Below are positions 23,565 to 31,099 of a stretch of 35,356 nt of DNA, piece by piece; the stretch's first letter is position 1, and each line of letters begins with the position of its first letter. The stretch spans positions 1 through 35,356 of the forward strand of contig JBOGEB010000018.1 in assembly GCA_050743125.1 (NCBI GenBank), given 5' to 3'. A model generated the notes under the pieces. It was not told the DNA's origin, made no database searches, and saw nothing but the letters and a program-made list of their open reading frames with translations. Both the position numbers and the translations under genes were made by a program. This stretch comes from JBOGEB01 sp050743125. Lineage in GTDB: Bacteria > Actinomycetota > Nitriliruptoria > Euzebyales > Egibacteraceae.

Positions 23565-24123
23565 ATCCGATCTTCGCGGCCGCCCTCCAGAGGGTGTCTG
23601 CTCCAGCCGGCGGTGGCGATTCTGTTTCATCGGCGGGCTGGCCGTCCTGCGGTGAGGCGAGCCCAGGCTGACGCGTGACGTCGACCTCACCTTGATCGTG
23701 GGGTACGGCAGGGAAGCGGCCTTCGTCGATGCGCTCCTGGAACGATTCCCCGCCAGAATCGAGGATGCGCGGGAGTTCGCGTTGCACACCCGTGTTGTGC
23801 TCGTCAGCGCACGCAACGGCGTGCCGATCGATGTCGCGCTGGGAGCGTTGCCGTTTGAGGAACGGTCGGTCGTCCGGTCGTCGCCGTTCGCCGTCGGCAA
23901 GGATCTGACCTTGCGGACCTGCAGTGCGGAGGATCTGGTGGTGCACAAGGTGTTCGCGGGGCGTGAGCGCGATTGGCTTGACGTTGAAGGGGTGATCGTG
24001 CGCCAGGGTCCCGATCTTGACCGGGAGATCGTCTGGCACGAGGTTCTCCCGCTGTTGGAGTTGAAGGACGCGACCGGCGATGCCGAGCGCCTACAAGGCA
24101 TCTTCGACCGGCACCAAACCTGA
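23561..24123 (+). pseudogene. AbiEii/MNT-like nucleotidyltransferase toxin, broken
   Basis: Reading starts with GTG at 23561 (VNPIFAAAL), changes frame near 23592, then continues as WRFCFIGGLAVLR. A TGA at 23650-23652 stands where the family has Trp (the following GEPRLTRDVDLTLIVG is intact). The rest is in frame to 24123, with RNGVPIDVALGALPFEERS, CSAEDLVVHKVFAGR and LLELKDATGD. The GG...DVDLT active-site signature of the nucleotidyltransferase is thus split by a frameshift and a nonsense codon. A restart at 23692 would lack the Gly-Gly loop and the metal-binding Asp residues, so the enzyme is expected to be inactive. Confidence 0.8.
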
Positions 24124-24189
24124 GGCCAGCCGGGGCCGCCCCCCGCCGCTCGCGGGGTCGGCTGCGCAACATCTCGGAGGGGTCTAGCC

Positions 24190-24215
24190 AGCGCTCAGAG
24201 TGGACTCCGAGCGCT
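24190..24215 (-). terminator. Hairpin terminator of tmRNA
   Basis: AGCGCTCAGAG (24190-24200) pairs with CTCCGAGCGCT (24205-24215) with one mismatch and a four-base loop. On the minus strand it begins two bases after the mature tmRNA 3' end. No T-run follows. Confidence 0.65.
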
Positions 24216-24217
24216 CG

Positions 24218-24568
24218 TGGAGGTGCCGGGGCTCGAACCCGGGTCCAGATGCCTCGATGCCAGGAGCGCTACGAGCGTAGATCCCGGTGGATTGTCGGGC
24301 CGCCTGGCCCCGGGACCGGGCAGTTGGCGGCCGTACACCACGCAGGTGTCCCCGGCGGCCGGTGGTGGCGACCGCCAGGTGGAGCCTGGTTACGACGCCC
24401 GGTCCCTCACCCCAGGCAAGTGAGGGCGGACGGGCGGCCTAGTTAGGCCGCCAGGGCGAAGTTGTCTTCGGCACCTATGAAGGTTTCCGGGCAGATTTTC
24501 GAGATGACCCGGAGTACTCGGCTCGCTCTCCCAGGACCGACTGACACCTGTCGAAACCAGTCACCCCC
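24218..24568 (-). ncRNA. ssrA: tmRNA (transfer-messenger RNA)
   Basis: One-piece tmRNA of about 351 nt on the minus strand. The 5' end GGGGGTGACTGGTTTCGAC and the 3' end GGGTTCGAGCCCCGGCACCTCC are diagnostic. GGGGGTG pairs with CACCTCC as the acceptor stem, and the discriminator A is at 24218; CCA is not encoded. The tag frame, positions 24472 down to 24446, reads AEDNFALAA and ends with TAA at 24443-24445; TAGGT just before the resume codon corresponds to the conserved upstream UAGUC-like element. The ALAA end is the standard signal for ClpXP and related proteases. It rescues stalled ribosomes with SmpB, encoded 47 bp upstream on the same strand. Confidence 0.95.
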
Positions 24569-24615
24569 GAGAACCGTATGCGGTTGTCAAGAGCTGCCAG
24601 TGTAGCCGGGCGCCC

Positions 24616-25095
24616 TCAGCTCCGTTGGCGGGTGCGCAGGGCGCGGTCGATCTGGCGCTGGGCGTCGCGCTCAGCGATCGTGGCGCGCTTGTCGTGGAGC
24701 GCTTTGCCCTGCGCGAGGCCGAGGAGCAGCTTCACCTTCCCGTCCCGCCAGTACAGCCGCAGGGGGATGAGCGTCCGCCCCTGCTCTTGGGTGAAGCGGG
24801 TGAGCTCGGCGATCTCGTCGCGGTGGGCGAGGAGCTTGCGCTGGCGGGTCGGGTCGTGGTTCTGGCGGTTGCCGAACTCGTACTCGGGGATGTTCGCCTG
24901 GACCAGCCACAGCTCGCCATGGCGGATGGTCGCGAACGCCTCGGCGATCGAGGCCTTGCCCGCGCGCAGCGACTTGACCTCCGTGCCCGTCAAGACGAGG
25001 CCGACCTCGACCGTGTCGGTGACGTCGTAGTCGAACCGAGCCCGCCGGTTGACCGCGATGGTGTCTTTGTCCTTTGCCTTTGCCTTTTTCGCCAT
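24616..25095 (-). CDS. smpB: SsrA-binding protein SmpB
   Basis: A 159-aa RNA-binding protein that carries tmRNA to stalled ribosomes. The family signature is complete: NRRARFDYDVTDTVEVGLVL, TGTEVKSLRAGKASIAEAF, IPEYEFGNRQNHDPTRQRKLL and IPLRLYWRDGKVKLLLGLAQGK. The basic C-terminal tail (KRATIAERDAQRQIDRALR) folds into the mRNA channel in the known structures. It lies between ctpA (10 bp after its stop) and ssrA, the usual actinobacterial order. Confidence 0.97.
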   Translation of the reverse strand: MAKKAKAKDKDTIAVNRRARFDYDVTDTVEVGLVLTGTEVKSLRAGKASIAEAFATIRHGELWLVQANIPEYEFGNRQNHDPTRQRKLLAHRDEIAELTRFTQEQGRTLIPLRLYWRDGKVKLLLGLAQGKALHDKRATIAERDAQRQIDRALRTRQRS

Positions 25096-25105
25096 TCCGA
25101 AGACG

Positions 25106-26299
25106 CTACCGCGACGCGACCGCGAACAGGTGCACGAGTTCCTCGCGGGCGGCGGCGAGTTGGGCGTCGGCGCCGGAGACCTTGCGGTCGGGAGTCACCC
25201 CGGCGCCCTCGATCGAGTCGCCGGAGGACGTGAGGTACTCGGCGGTCGTGAACTTGACCCCGCCGCCGTCTTGGAGGGCCTCGACGGTCTGGACCGTGCC
25301 CTTGCCGTAGGTCTTCTCGCCGACGACCTCGCCGCGCCGCAGGTCTTGGATCGCGCCCGCGACGATCTCGCTCGCGCTGGCGGACCCGCCGTCAACGAGC
25401 ACGACGAGCGGGAGGCTCTCGAACGCGTCACCCTCCGCGCGGTAGACCTGTCCAGCGCTGCTCGCATCACCCCGGCTGCGGACGGTCACGATCACGCCGT
25501 CCTCGACGAACACGCTCGCGACGCCGACGGCCTCGCGGAGCAGCCCACCGGGGTTGCCACGCAGGTCGAGCACGATCCCGCGCGCCCCCTTCGCGGCGAG
25601 GTCGGTGGCGGCCTGCCGGACCCGCGCGCCGACGTGGTTCGAGAACTGGAGCAGGGTGACGTACCCGATCCTGTCCTCGAGCCGGGACTCGACGTCGGGC
25701 AGTTGGATCCTGGAGCGGATGATGCGCAGCTCGCGGGGGCCGGTCGGCCCGCCCTCGAAGCCGATCGTGACCGGGGTGCCCGGCTGGCCGGTGATGAGCG
25801 CGGCGATGCGGTCCGTCGACAGCTTGCGCACGTCGCGGCCGTTGACGGACACGATCCGCTCCCCCGCCATCACGCCGGCTTTGGCGGCCGGCGTGGACGC
25901 CAGGACGCTGACGACCACCGGTCCCTGCTCGCTGTCGTCGATGCGGATGCCGACCCCCGACAGCTCGCCTTCGAGCATCTGGGTGAACGCGGCGAAGTCC
26001 TTGGTGTCGTAGTACGCGGCGTGGCGGTCGCCCAGCGCGCCGAGCATGCCCTCGACCGCGCCTTTCGCGAGCACGCCGTTCTCGGGAACGCGCATGGCCT
26101 GGCGCTCGAGACGCCCGTACAGCTCACCGAGCGTGCCGAACTCGGGGGGGAGGGCCGCCACCGCGCCGCGGTGGACGCCGATGCGGTAGCTCGCCAGCAC
26201 GACCGCGCAGACCAGCACCACGGCGAGCGCGCAGCCGACTGCGCGCGTGAGGCGCGAGCGCCGAAGGCGTGGCTCGAAATCCGCGCGCAGACCGGTCAT
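25106..26299 (-). CDS. ctpA: C-terminal processing peptidase, S41 family
   Basis: A 397-aa membrane-anchored protease that cleaves proteins at the cell surface. An N-terminal membrane segment (AVGCALAVVLVCAVVLASY) is followed by the helical region with DRHAAYYDTKDFAAF. A PDZ domain (GVGIRIDDSEQGPVVVSVL, AGVMAGERIVSVNG) comes next, then the S41 protease domain with LDLRGNPGG. The catalytic Ser is at about 308 in GGSASASEI and Lys at about 333 in TYGKGTVQ, the standard 25-residue spacing. ATG at 26299 has GGCAGG about nine bases before it; a GTG at 26329 is possible. Genes of this kind commonly lie between ftsX and smpB in actinobacteria, suggesting a role in envelope remodelling. Confidence 0.9.
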   Translation of the reverse strand: MTGLRADFEPRLRRSRLTRAVGCALAVVLVCAVVLASYRIGVHRGAVAALPPEFGTLGELYGRLERQAMRVPENGVLAKGAVEGMLGALGDRHAAYYDTKDFAAFTQMLEGELSGVGIRIDDSEQGPVVVSVLASTPAAKAGVMAGERIVSVNGRDVRKLSTDRIAALITGQPGTPVTIGFEGGPTGPRELRIIRSRIQLPDVESRLEDRIGYVTLLQFSNHVGARVRQAATDLAAKGARGIVLDLRGNPGGLLREAVGVASVFVEDGVIVTVRSRGDASSAGQVYRAEGDAFESLPLVVLVDGGSASASEIVAGAIQDLRRGEVVGEKTYGKGTVQTVEALQDGGGVKFTTAEYLTSSGDSIEGAGVTPDRKVSGADAQLAAAREELVHLFAVASR

Positions 26300-26347
26300 G
26301 CGGGCCAGCCTGCCATGCGGATGCTCCACGTCGATCGCCCGGCGGCG

Positions 26348-27226
26348 TCAGACGGCCAGGAAACGGCGGAGCGAGAGCACGGACGCGATCGAGGCGATCC
26401 CCGCGCCGATCAGCACGAGCAGCGGGATCATCCCGAGCACGTCGGAGAGGTTGATGAACGGGATGAACCGGAGGGTGCTGCGCAGCCGGGAGAGCAGCGT
26501 GATCTCGCCGACGACGAGCAGCACGCCGGCCGTGAGCGCGCCCACGACGCCCGCGATGATCCCCTCGGCGACGAACGGCAGCCGGATGTACCAGTTCGTC
26601 GCCCCGACGAGCTTCATGATCCCGGTCTGCTCGCGGCGCGCGAAGGCCGTGACGCGGATCGTGTTCGAGATCAGCGCGGCGGCGGCCACGAGCTGGAGCA
26701 GCGCGACCGCGATCGCCCCGTTGCGCAGCGCGTTCATCACCTGGAAGAACTTCTCGAGCGTGTCGCGCTGGTCGACGATCTCATCGACGCCGGGGTACCG
26801 GGCGAACTGGGAGGCGACCACCTGGTATTGCTGTGGGTCTTTCAGCTTGGCGCGGAACGACGCGGGCAGGGCGTCGGGGCCGAGACCGGCGAGCACCGCC
26901 TGCTCTCCGTTCGCCATCCGCTGGAAGTCCTTGTACGCCTGCTCTTTGGACACGTAGAAGACGTTCTCGACCACCGGGTTCGCCCGGAGGTCCGACTCCA
27001 GCGAGTCACGCTGCTGCTGGGAGATGTTGTCGACCAGGAACAGCGAGACCTCGACCTGGGAGTAGAGCACCTGTTGCGCCACGGTGACCTGTCGCTGGAC
27101 GAGCAGCCCCGCGCCGAGCAGCGCGAGGCTGACGGTGACCGTGACGACGGTCGCGATCGTCATGAGCAGGTTGCGGCGTAGGCCGACGCCGATCTCGTTG
27201 AACAGGTAGTGCCACCTAGGCCCCAT
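26348..27226 (-). CDS. ftsX: Cell division protein FtsX
   Basis: A 292-aa integral membrane subunit of the FtsEX complex, which couples ATP hydrolysis to activation of peptidoglycan hydrolases. The N-terminal YLFNEIGVGLRRNLLMTIAT leads into the first membrane helix. An extracellular loop (residues 50-160; for example NPVVENVFYVSKEQAYKDF) is followed by three helices that contain AALISNTIRVTAFARREQTG and KLVGATNWYIRLPFV, the conserved coupling region. The start lies 11 bp inside the end of ftsE, so the two are translationally coupled. Confidence 0.95.
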   Translation of the reverse strand: MGPRWHYLFNEIGVGLRRNLLMTIATVVTVTVSLALLGAGLLVQRQVTVAQQVLYSQVEVSLFLVDNISQQQRDSLESDLRANPVVENVFYVSKEQAYKDFQRMANGEQAVLAGLGPDALPASFRAKLKDPQQYQVVASQFARYPGVDEIVDQRDTLEKFFQVMNALRNGAIAVALLQLVAAAALISNTIRVTAFARREQTGIMKLVGATNWYIRLPFVAEGIIAGVVGALTAGVLLVVGEITLLSRLRSTLRFIPFINLSDVLGMIPLLVLIGAGIASIASVLSLRRFLAV

Positions 27227-27902
27227 AGCCGTACATCCCCCGGCTCTGGTCGCGCACGAGCTGGCCGCCGTGGAGCTCGATCACCCGCCGGCGCATCGAG
27301 TCGACGATGTGCTGGTCGTGGGTCGCCATCACTACCGTGGTGCCGGTGCGGTTGATCCGGTCGAGCAGCTTCATGATGCCCACGCTGGTGTTGGGGTCGA
27401 GGTTGCCGGTCGGCTCGTCGCACAGCAGGATCCGCGGCCGGTTGACGAACGCGCGGGCGATGGAGACGCGCTGCTGCTCGCCGCCGGACAGCTCATGGGG
27501 GTACGCGTTGGTCTTGTGCCCGAGCCCGACGAGCTCGAGGACCTCCGGGACGGTGCGGTGGATCGCCTGGCGGGGTTTGCCGATGACCTCGAGCGCGAAT
27601 GCGACGTTCTCGAAGATCGTCTTGTTCGCGAGCAGCTTGAAATCCTGGAACACGCAGCCGAGCTCGCGGCGCAGCGAGGGGACCCGCCAGCTCTTCATCC
27701 CCCCCAGCCGTTTGCCGGCCACGAAGATCTCGCCGCGGTCGGGGTCCTCGTCCTTGAGCAGCAGCTTGATGAACGTGCTCTTGCCCGACCCCGAGGGCCC
27801 GACGAGGAAGACGAACTCCCCCTTCTGGATGTCCATCGAGACATTGGCGAGCGCGAGGATGGTCTGCTTATAGGTCTTCGTGACATTGTCGAGACGGATC
27901 AC
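27216..27902 (-). CDS. ftsE: Cell division ATP-binding protein FtsE
   Basis: A 228-aa ABC ATPase. Walker A is GPSGSGKST (residues 35-43), the Q-loop is VFQDFKLLANKT, the signature is LSGGEQQRVSIARA, Walker B is ILLCDEPTGNLDP, and the H-loop is VVMATHDQHIVD. The N-terminus MIRLDNVTKTY and the short length are typical of FtsE. GTG at 27902 has GGGAGG upstream. The usual upstream neighbour prfB is absent; instead a MITE-like repeat ends 61 bp before the start, so the promoter of this cell-division operon must lie in that 61 bp, within the repeat, or beyond it. Confidence 0.95.
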   Translation of the reverse strand: MIRLDNVTKTYKQTILALANVSMDIQKGEFVFLVGPSGSGKSTFIKLLLKDEDPDRGEIFVAGKRLGGMKSWRVPSLRRELGCVFQDFKLLANKTIFENVAFALEVIGKPRQAIHRTVPEVLELVGLGHKTNAYPHELSGGEQQRVSIARAFVNRPRILLCDEPTGNLDPNTSVGIMKLLDRINRTGTTVVMATHDQHIVDSMRRRVIELHGGQLVRDQSRGMYGYGA

Positions 27903-27963
27903 GGCGACGGCCTCCCTGCAATGCAGAGCGCGAGATTAACACCTCGACGCCCCTGACCCGCCA

Positions 27964-28129
27964 AGTACTCCGTGGCAGCAATACGGTGACGCACCGAGAG
28001 CGGTCCTGCGCCGCGCTCGCAAGGCGCGCCGAGCGCGCATACCCGGAGGTCGTCTGTAAGCGAGGCGCAACGCAGCGAGCGTGGATGCAGGGTCGCTCGA
28101 ATGCCAGCGTATTTCTGCCGCGGGGTACT
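27964..28129. mobile_element. MITE-like element, copy 1
   Basis: A 166-bp element bounded by imperfect 21-bp terminal inverted repeats (AGTACTCCGTGGCAG... and ...CTGCCGCGGGGTACT; 18 of 21 match). Copy 2 at 32146-32311 is in the same orientation and differs at only six positions. It encodes no transposase. A target-site duplication is unclear here. It lies between the cbiO stop and the ftsE start. Confidence 0.8.
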
Positions 28130-28167
28130 AAAGGTGCATTCGCCCACCCCCGGACGGGGGATGCAGG

Positions 28168-28914
28168 TCAGTGGTCGAAGGCTGCCAAGGTGAACCCGAC
28201 CGGCAGCTCCAGCGCATGCGCCCGCAGCAGCGCCTGGTCAGCGAGCACGTCGCGGATGTGCCCGTCGGCGCAGAGCGTGCCCTGGTCGATGATCACCGCA
28301 CGGTTGCACAGTTGAAAGGCGTACGGGAGATCGTGGGTGACGAGGAGCATCGTCAGGTCCAGGCTGCCGAGGATCTCGCCGAACTCCCGGCGGCCGCGAG
28401 GATCGAGGTTGGAGGACGGCTCGTCCAGCACGAGGATCTCGGGGTCCATGCTCAGCACCGCCGCGGCGGCCACCCGCTTACGCTGCCCGAACGACAGGTG
28501 GTGGGGCGGCCGGTTGGCGTACGCGCGCATGCCGACCATGTCGAGCGCGCGCACGACGCGCTCGGCGACCTCGGCCTCTGACAGGCCGAGGTTGGCCGGC
28601 CCGAACGCGACGTCCTGACGGACCGTCGGCATGAACAGCATGTCGTCGGGATCCTGGAACACGATCCCGACCCGTCTGCGGATCTCCCTCGAGTTCTTTT
28701 CCGTCACCCGTAGCCCGCCTACCACGACGCTGCCACGCTGGGGCTCGAGGATGCCGTTGAGGTGGAGCGCGAGCGTCGACTTGCCGGCGCCGTTGGGCCC
28801 GAGCACCGCCACCCGCTCGCCGCGCTGGACGACGAGCGACAGGCCCCGCAGCGCGCGCTGCCCGTCCGGGTAGGCGAAGTGGAGGTCGTCGCAGACGAGT
28901 GCGGGAGCCGTCAC
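28168..28914 (-). CDS. cbiO: Cobalt/nickel ECF transporter ATPase CbiO (module 1)
   Basis: A 248-aa ABC ATPase of the group II energy-coupling factor family. It has YPDG near residue 15, Walker A GPNGAGKST, the Q-loop IVFQDPDDMLFMP, the signature LSFGQRKRVAAAAVL, Walker B ILVLDEPSSNLDP and the H-loop LLVTHDLPYAF. FQDPDD is a marker for CbiO/EcfA ATPases. It drives metal uptake with CbiQ and CbiM. GTG at 28914 overlaps the cbiQ stop as GTGA. A MITE copy follows 38 bp after its stop. Confidence 0.93.
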   Translation of the reverse strand: MTAPALVCDDLHFAYPDGQRALRGLSLVVQRGERVAVLGPNGAGKSTLALHLNGILEPQRGSVVVGGLRVTEKNSREIRRRVGIVFQDPDDMLFMPTVRQDVAFGPANLGLSEAEVAERVVRALDMVGMRAYANRPPHHLSFGQRKRVAAAAVLSMDPEILVLDEPSSNLDPRGRREFGEILGSLDLTMLLVTHDLPYAFQLCNRAVIIDQGTLCADGHIRDVLADQALLRAHALELPVGFTLAAFDH

Positions 28915-29642
28915 GTGGCTGCCACCCGAGCCACCGCGAGGGCCGCCGCGAGGGCCGCCGCGAACGCGACGTCGGCCGCCCGCAACTCAAGCGGCGCAAC
29001 GAGCGCGGTCGGAGTGCCTCCCCGGTAGCCGCGGCTGGCCATCGCGAGGTAGACGCGCTCCCCACGCTCCAGCGAGCGGATGAACAGCGCGCCGACCGTC
29101 TGTCCCAGCGCGCCGGCTTGCCAGATCCACCGCGCCTTGCAGCCACGGGCCTGGCGCGCGATCCGCATGCGGTAGACCTCCTCGCCGATCACGTGGAGGT
29201 AGCGCCACATGAACGCGACGATCATCACGAGCAGTCGAGGCGCTCTCAGCCGCTCGAACCCGTGGAGCAGTTGCGGGAAGGGCGTCGTCGAGCTGAGCAG
29301 GACCGTGGCGAGCACGCCGGTCGTGGCCTTTGCCGCCAGCGTCAGCGCGAGCCGTGTCCCGTCCGGCACGACGAACGGCAGGAGCGCTGCCGCCAGAAGG
29401 AACGGGATCGCGATCGCCAGCCTGCGGAGCACGTACGCCAGGGGCAGGCGCGCCGTCAGGCTCAAGCCCGCGAGGACCAGCCCGTAGCAGGCGAACGCCG
29501 CCCACGCGCCCACCGGCGTCGTCACCGCGACGATCACGAGCCCGATCATCCCGACGATCTTCACCCGGGGGTCCAGGCGGTGGACCGGCGTGTCGCCCGC
29601 AGCAACCGCCTCGATCCCGCTGTGCCCGTGACCCCTGCTCAT
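28911..29642 (-). CDS. cbiQ: Cobalt/nickel ECF transporter transmembrane subunit CbiQ (module 1)
   Basis: A 243-aa T-component with about five membrane helices. The N-terminal SRGHGHSGIEA is His-rich, and HRLDPRVKIVGMIGLV begins the first helix. The coupling region contains LLHGFERLRAPRLL and the ARG-type motif region RMRIARQARGC, followed by GALFIRSLERGERVYLAMASRG, the signature of CbiQ. It transmits ATP hydrolysis from CbiO to the substrate-binding CbiM. It begins 34 bp after the cbiM stop. Confidence 0.93.
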   Translation of the reverse strand: MSRGHGHSGIEAVAAGDTPVHRLDPRVKIVGMIGLVIVAVTTPVGAWAAFACYGLVLAGLSLTARLPLAYVLRRLAIAIPFLLAAALLPFVVPDGTRLALTLAAKATTGVLATVLLSSTTPFPQLLHGFERLRAPRLLVMIVAFMWRYLHVIGEEVYRMRIARQARGCKARWIWQAGALGQTVGALFIRSLERGERVYLAMASRGYRGGTPTALVAPLELRAADVAFAAALAAALAVARVAAT

Positions 29643-29676
29643 CTCGACTCCACGCCGTCCGGCTTTGGCGGCCCGG

Positions 29677-30357
29677 CTATACCGGCGCCGGGTCCGCCGA
29701 GGGCAGAGGCAGCAGGTGGCGGGTGGCCATGAGGTCGGGCCGCGCCGCCATCACCGCGCCGACCGCGACGGTGGTGACCACGGCTTGGAGGATGCCGACC
29801 GCAGCCTGGAGGCCGACCACCGTTGTGAACACCAGCATGATGCGTTGCGTCCCGAGGCTCCCGCCGTAGGTGATCAGCGCGCTGCCGACCGCGGCTGCGG
29901 CCAGGGCGGTGGTCCAGGTGGCGATGGCGGTGGCGACGAGAAAACCCTTCCGGGTGCGCGGGAGCAGCGGTACGAGGATGCGGAACAGCAGGTAGCTCCC
30001 GATGCCCTCGATCAGGCCGGTGAGCGCGACGTTGGCGCCCAGCGCGGTGATCCCCCCGTGCCCGAGCCCGCCGGCGTCGAGCAGCAGGGCCGTCGCGACG
30101 ACCAGGAACCCGACCCAAGGCCCCAGGAGGATCGCGACGAGCGCCCCGCCGAGCAGATGCGCGCTGACCCCGACGCCGAGCGGGATGTGGATCGTCTGCG
30201 CGATGAGGAGGAACGCCGCCACGAGCCCGATGATCGGGAGCTGCCGCTCCCGCAGCCGCCGCGCTCCGTGGACGAGCGAAGCGCTGACGGCGCTGAGCGA
30301 CACCACGCCGCTGGCAACTGCCATTCGCCAGCTGAGCACCCCGTCGGGAATGTGCAT
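29677..30357 (-). CDS. cbiM: Cobalt/nickel ECF transporter substrate-binding subunit CbiM (module 1)
   Basis: A 226-aa integral membrane S-component. ATG at 30357 is chosen because mature CbiM/NikM starts with MHIPDG, where the amino terminus and His2 coordinate the metal; the longer ORF start would destroy that site. Further metal-site residues lie in PLGVGVSAHLLGG. Seven membrane helices are expected, and the end ARPDLMATRHLLPL is typical. No cbiN/nikN gene or PDGLE gene accompanies it, unlike module 2. Co2+ versus Ni2+ cannot be told apart from the sequence; no cobalamin pathway genes are present. Confidence 0.92.
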   Translation of the reverse strand: MHIPDGVLSWRMAVASGVVSLSAVSASLVHGARRLRERQLPIIGLVAAFLLIAQTIHIPLGVGVSAHLLGGALVAILLGPWVGFLVVATALLLDAGGLGHGGITALGANVALTGLIEGIGSYLLFRILVPLLPRTRKGFLVATAIATWTTALAAAAVGSALITYGGSLGTQRIMLVFTTVVGLQAAVGILQAVVTTVAVGAVMAARPDLMATRHLLPLPSADPAPV

Positions 30358-30658
30358 GACGCCCCGTCTGTGCTGGTTACGGCTCCGCAAGGTCTCCGGC
30401 GGTCCTGCGAGGGTAGCGCGGTGGCGTGCGGATTCCTAGCCTCAGGTGAGGACTGGTTTACCGTAGGTGACGAGATCGCTTCGACTGGTAGCTGCGCGTC
30501 ATCGTGCTCGTCGAGCCCGCCCGGCGCAGGCCGCGGGTGCCGGTGGCGAGGAGCACGAACGCTCCGCGGCCGCGGAGAAGTTGTCGAAATCGTCGGTGGT
30601 GCCGCTCGCCATGTTTGCGGCTCTTGTCACGCATCCGTGGGTGGCTGATCCGCCCGAG

Positions 30659-30694
30659 CTGCCGGTTTCCTCCGTGAGTGGAGGAAACCGGCAG
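30659..30694. repeat. Perfect 15-bp hairpin
   Basis: CTGCCGGTTTCCTCC (30659-30673) and GGAGGAAACCGGCAG (30680-30694) are exact reverse complements around GTGAGT. It lies between the divergent cbiM genes. It may be a terminator or regulatory hairpin; no T-run follows on either strand. Confidence 0.6.
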
Positions 30695-31039
30695 GCCAGC
30701 AGCTGACCGGGCAGTCTCGGGCGACGTTTCCCCTCGGCTATGAGGGAAAGCTGTCACCGGCCGTCTCGACACGTGGACGCCGAGGGACGCCGCCCGCCCG
30801 CTGGCGCTTCACACGTGCGGCCGGGCGGTGGCCAGCCCAGATCGGCGCAGGTCTGCGCCGGTTGCCTGCAGCGGCGCCTGTCCCTGCCCGGACGGACCGA
30901 GGCCACCCACGGATCGGTGAGAAGAACCACATTTACCCGAATCAGGGGTGTGCGCACCTGCGGCTTTTGCTTAAGCAGCGTGGAAGGTGCCTGCAACGCC
31001 CGTCAGCAGATGCCCCCTCTGACCACTACTGAGAACTCA

Positions 31040-31068
31040 TTGCAATAACGTGCGCCTTCGATTAGGCT
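31040..31068 (+). promoter_or_regulatory. Promoter of right-hand cbiM operon
   Basis: TTGCAA (31040-31045), 17 bp, then TAGGCT (31063-31068), with GGAGG at 31091-31095 before the ATG at 31100. TGAGAACTCATTGCAATAACG around the -35 box resembles the half-sites (TTGCAA) recognised by Nur/Zur-type metal repressors in actinobacteria; that reading is only a suggestion. Confidence 0.55.
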
Positions 31069-31099
31069 GCTGACCAGAAGACAGCGGGCTGGAGGTGGG

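Larger units (their letters stand above)
30358..31099. other. 742-bp intergenic region between divergent cbiM genes
   Basis: No convincing gene is seen; the longest ORFs here (30467-30706 plus, 30458-30772 minus) are Arg-rich and unlike any family. It contains a perfect-stem hairpin (30659-30694) and a good promoter for the right-hand cbiM (31040-31068). On the minus strand TAGGAA-N17-TACCCT, ending at 30410, could be a weak promoter for the left cbiM. I looked for a cobalamin riboswitch; the only hint is CCAGAAGAC near 31073, without the other conserved parts. Confidence 0.5.

Noticed and set aside
25049..27181. 710-aa plus-strand ORF opposite ctpA and ftsX
   Set aside because: It is rich in Arg, Asp, Glu and His with no domain, and lies antisense to two clearly recognised genes; an artefact of high GC.
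27964..28147. MITE internal ORF as a real gene (minus strand, Cys/Arg-rich)
   Set aside because: The reading frame exists in both copies only because the repeat is conserved; it has no start signal or domain and includes the terminal repeats.
30458..30772. Small ORFs in the divergent cbiM space
   Set aside because: No ribosome binding site or family resemblance, Arg-rich, and one crosses the perfect hairpin.
30358..31099. Cobalamin riboswitch upstream of either cbiM
   Set aside because: Only a weak B12-box-like CCAGAAGAC near 31073; the other conserved elements were not found on either strand.
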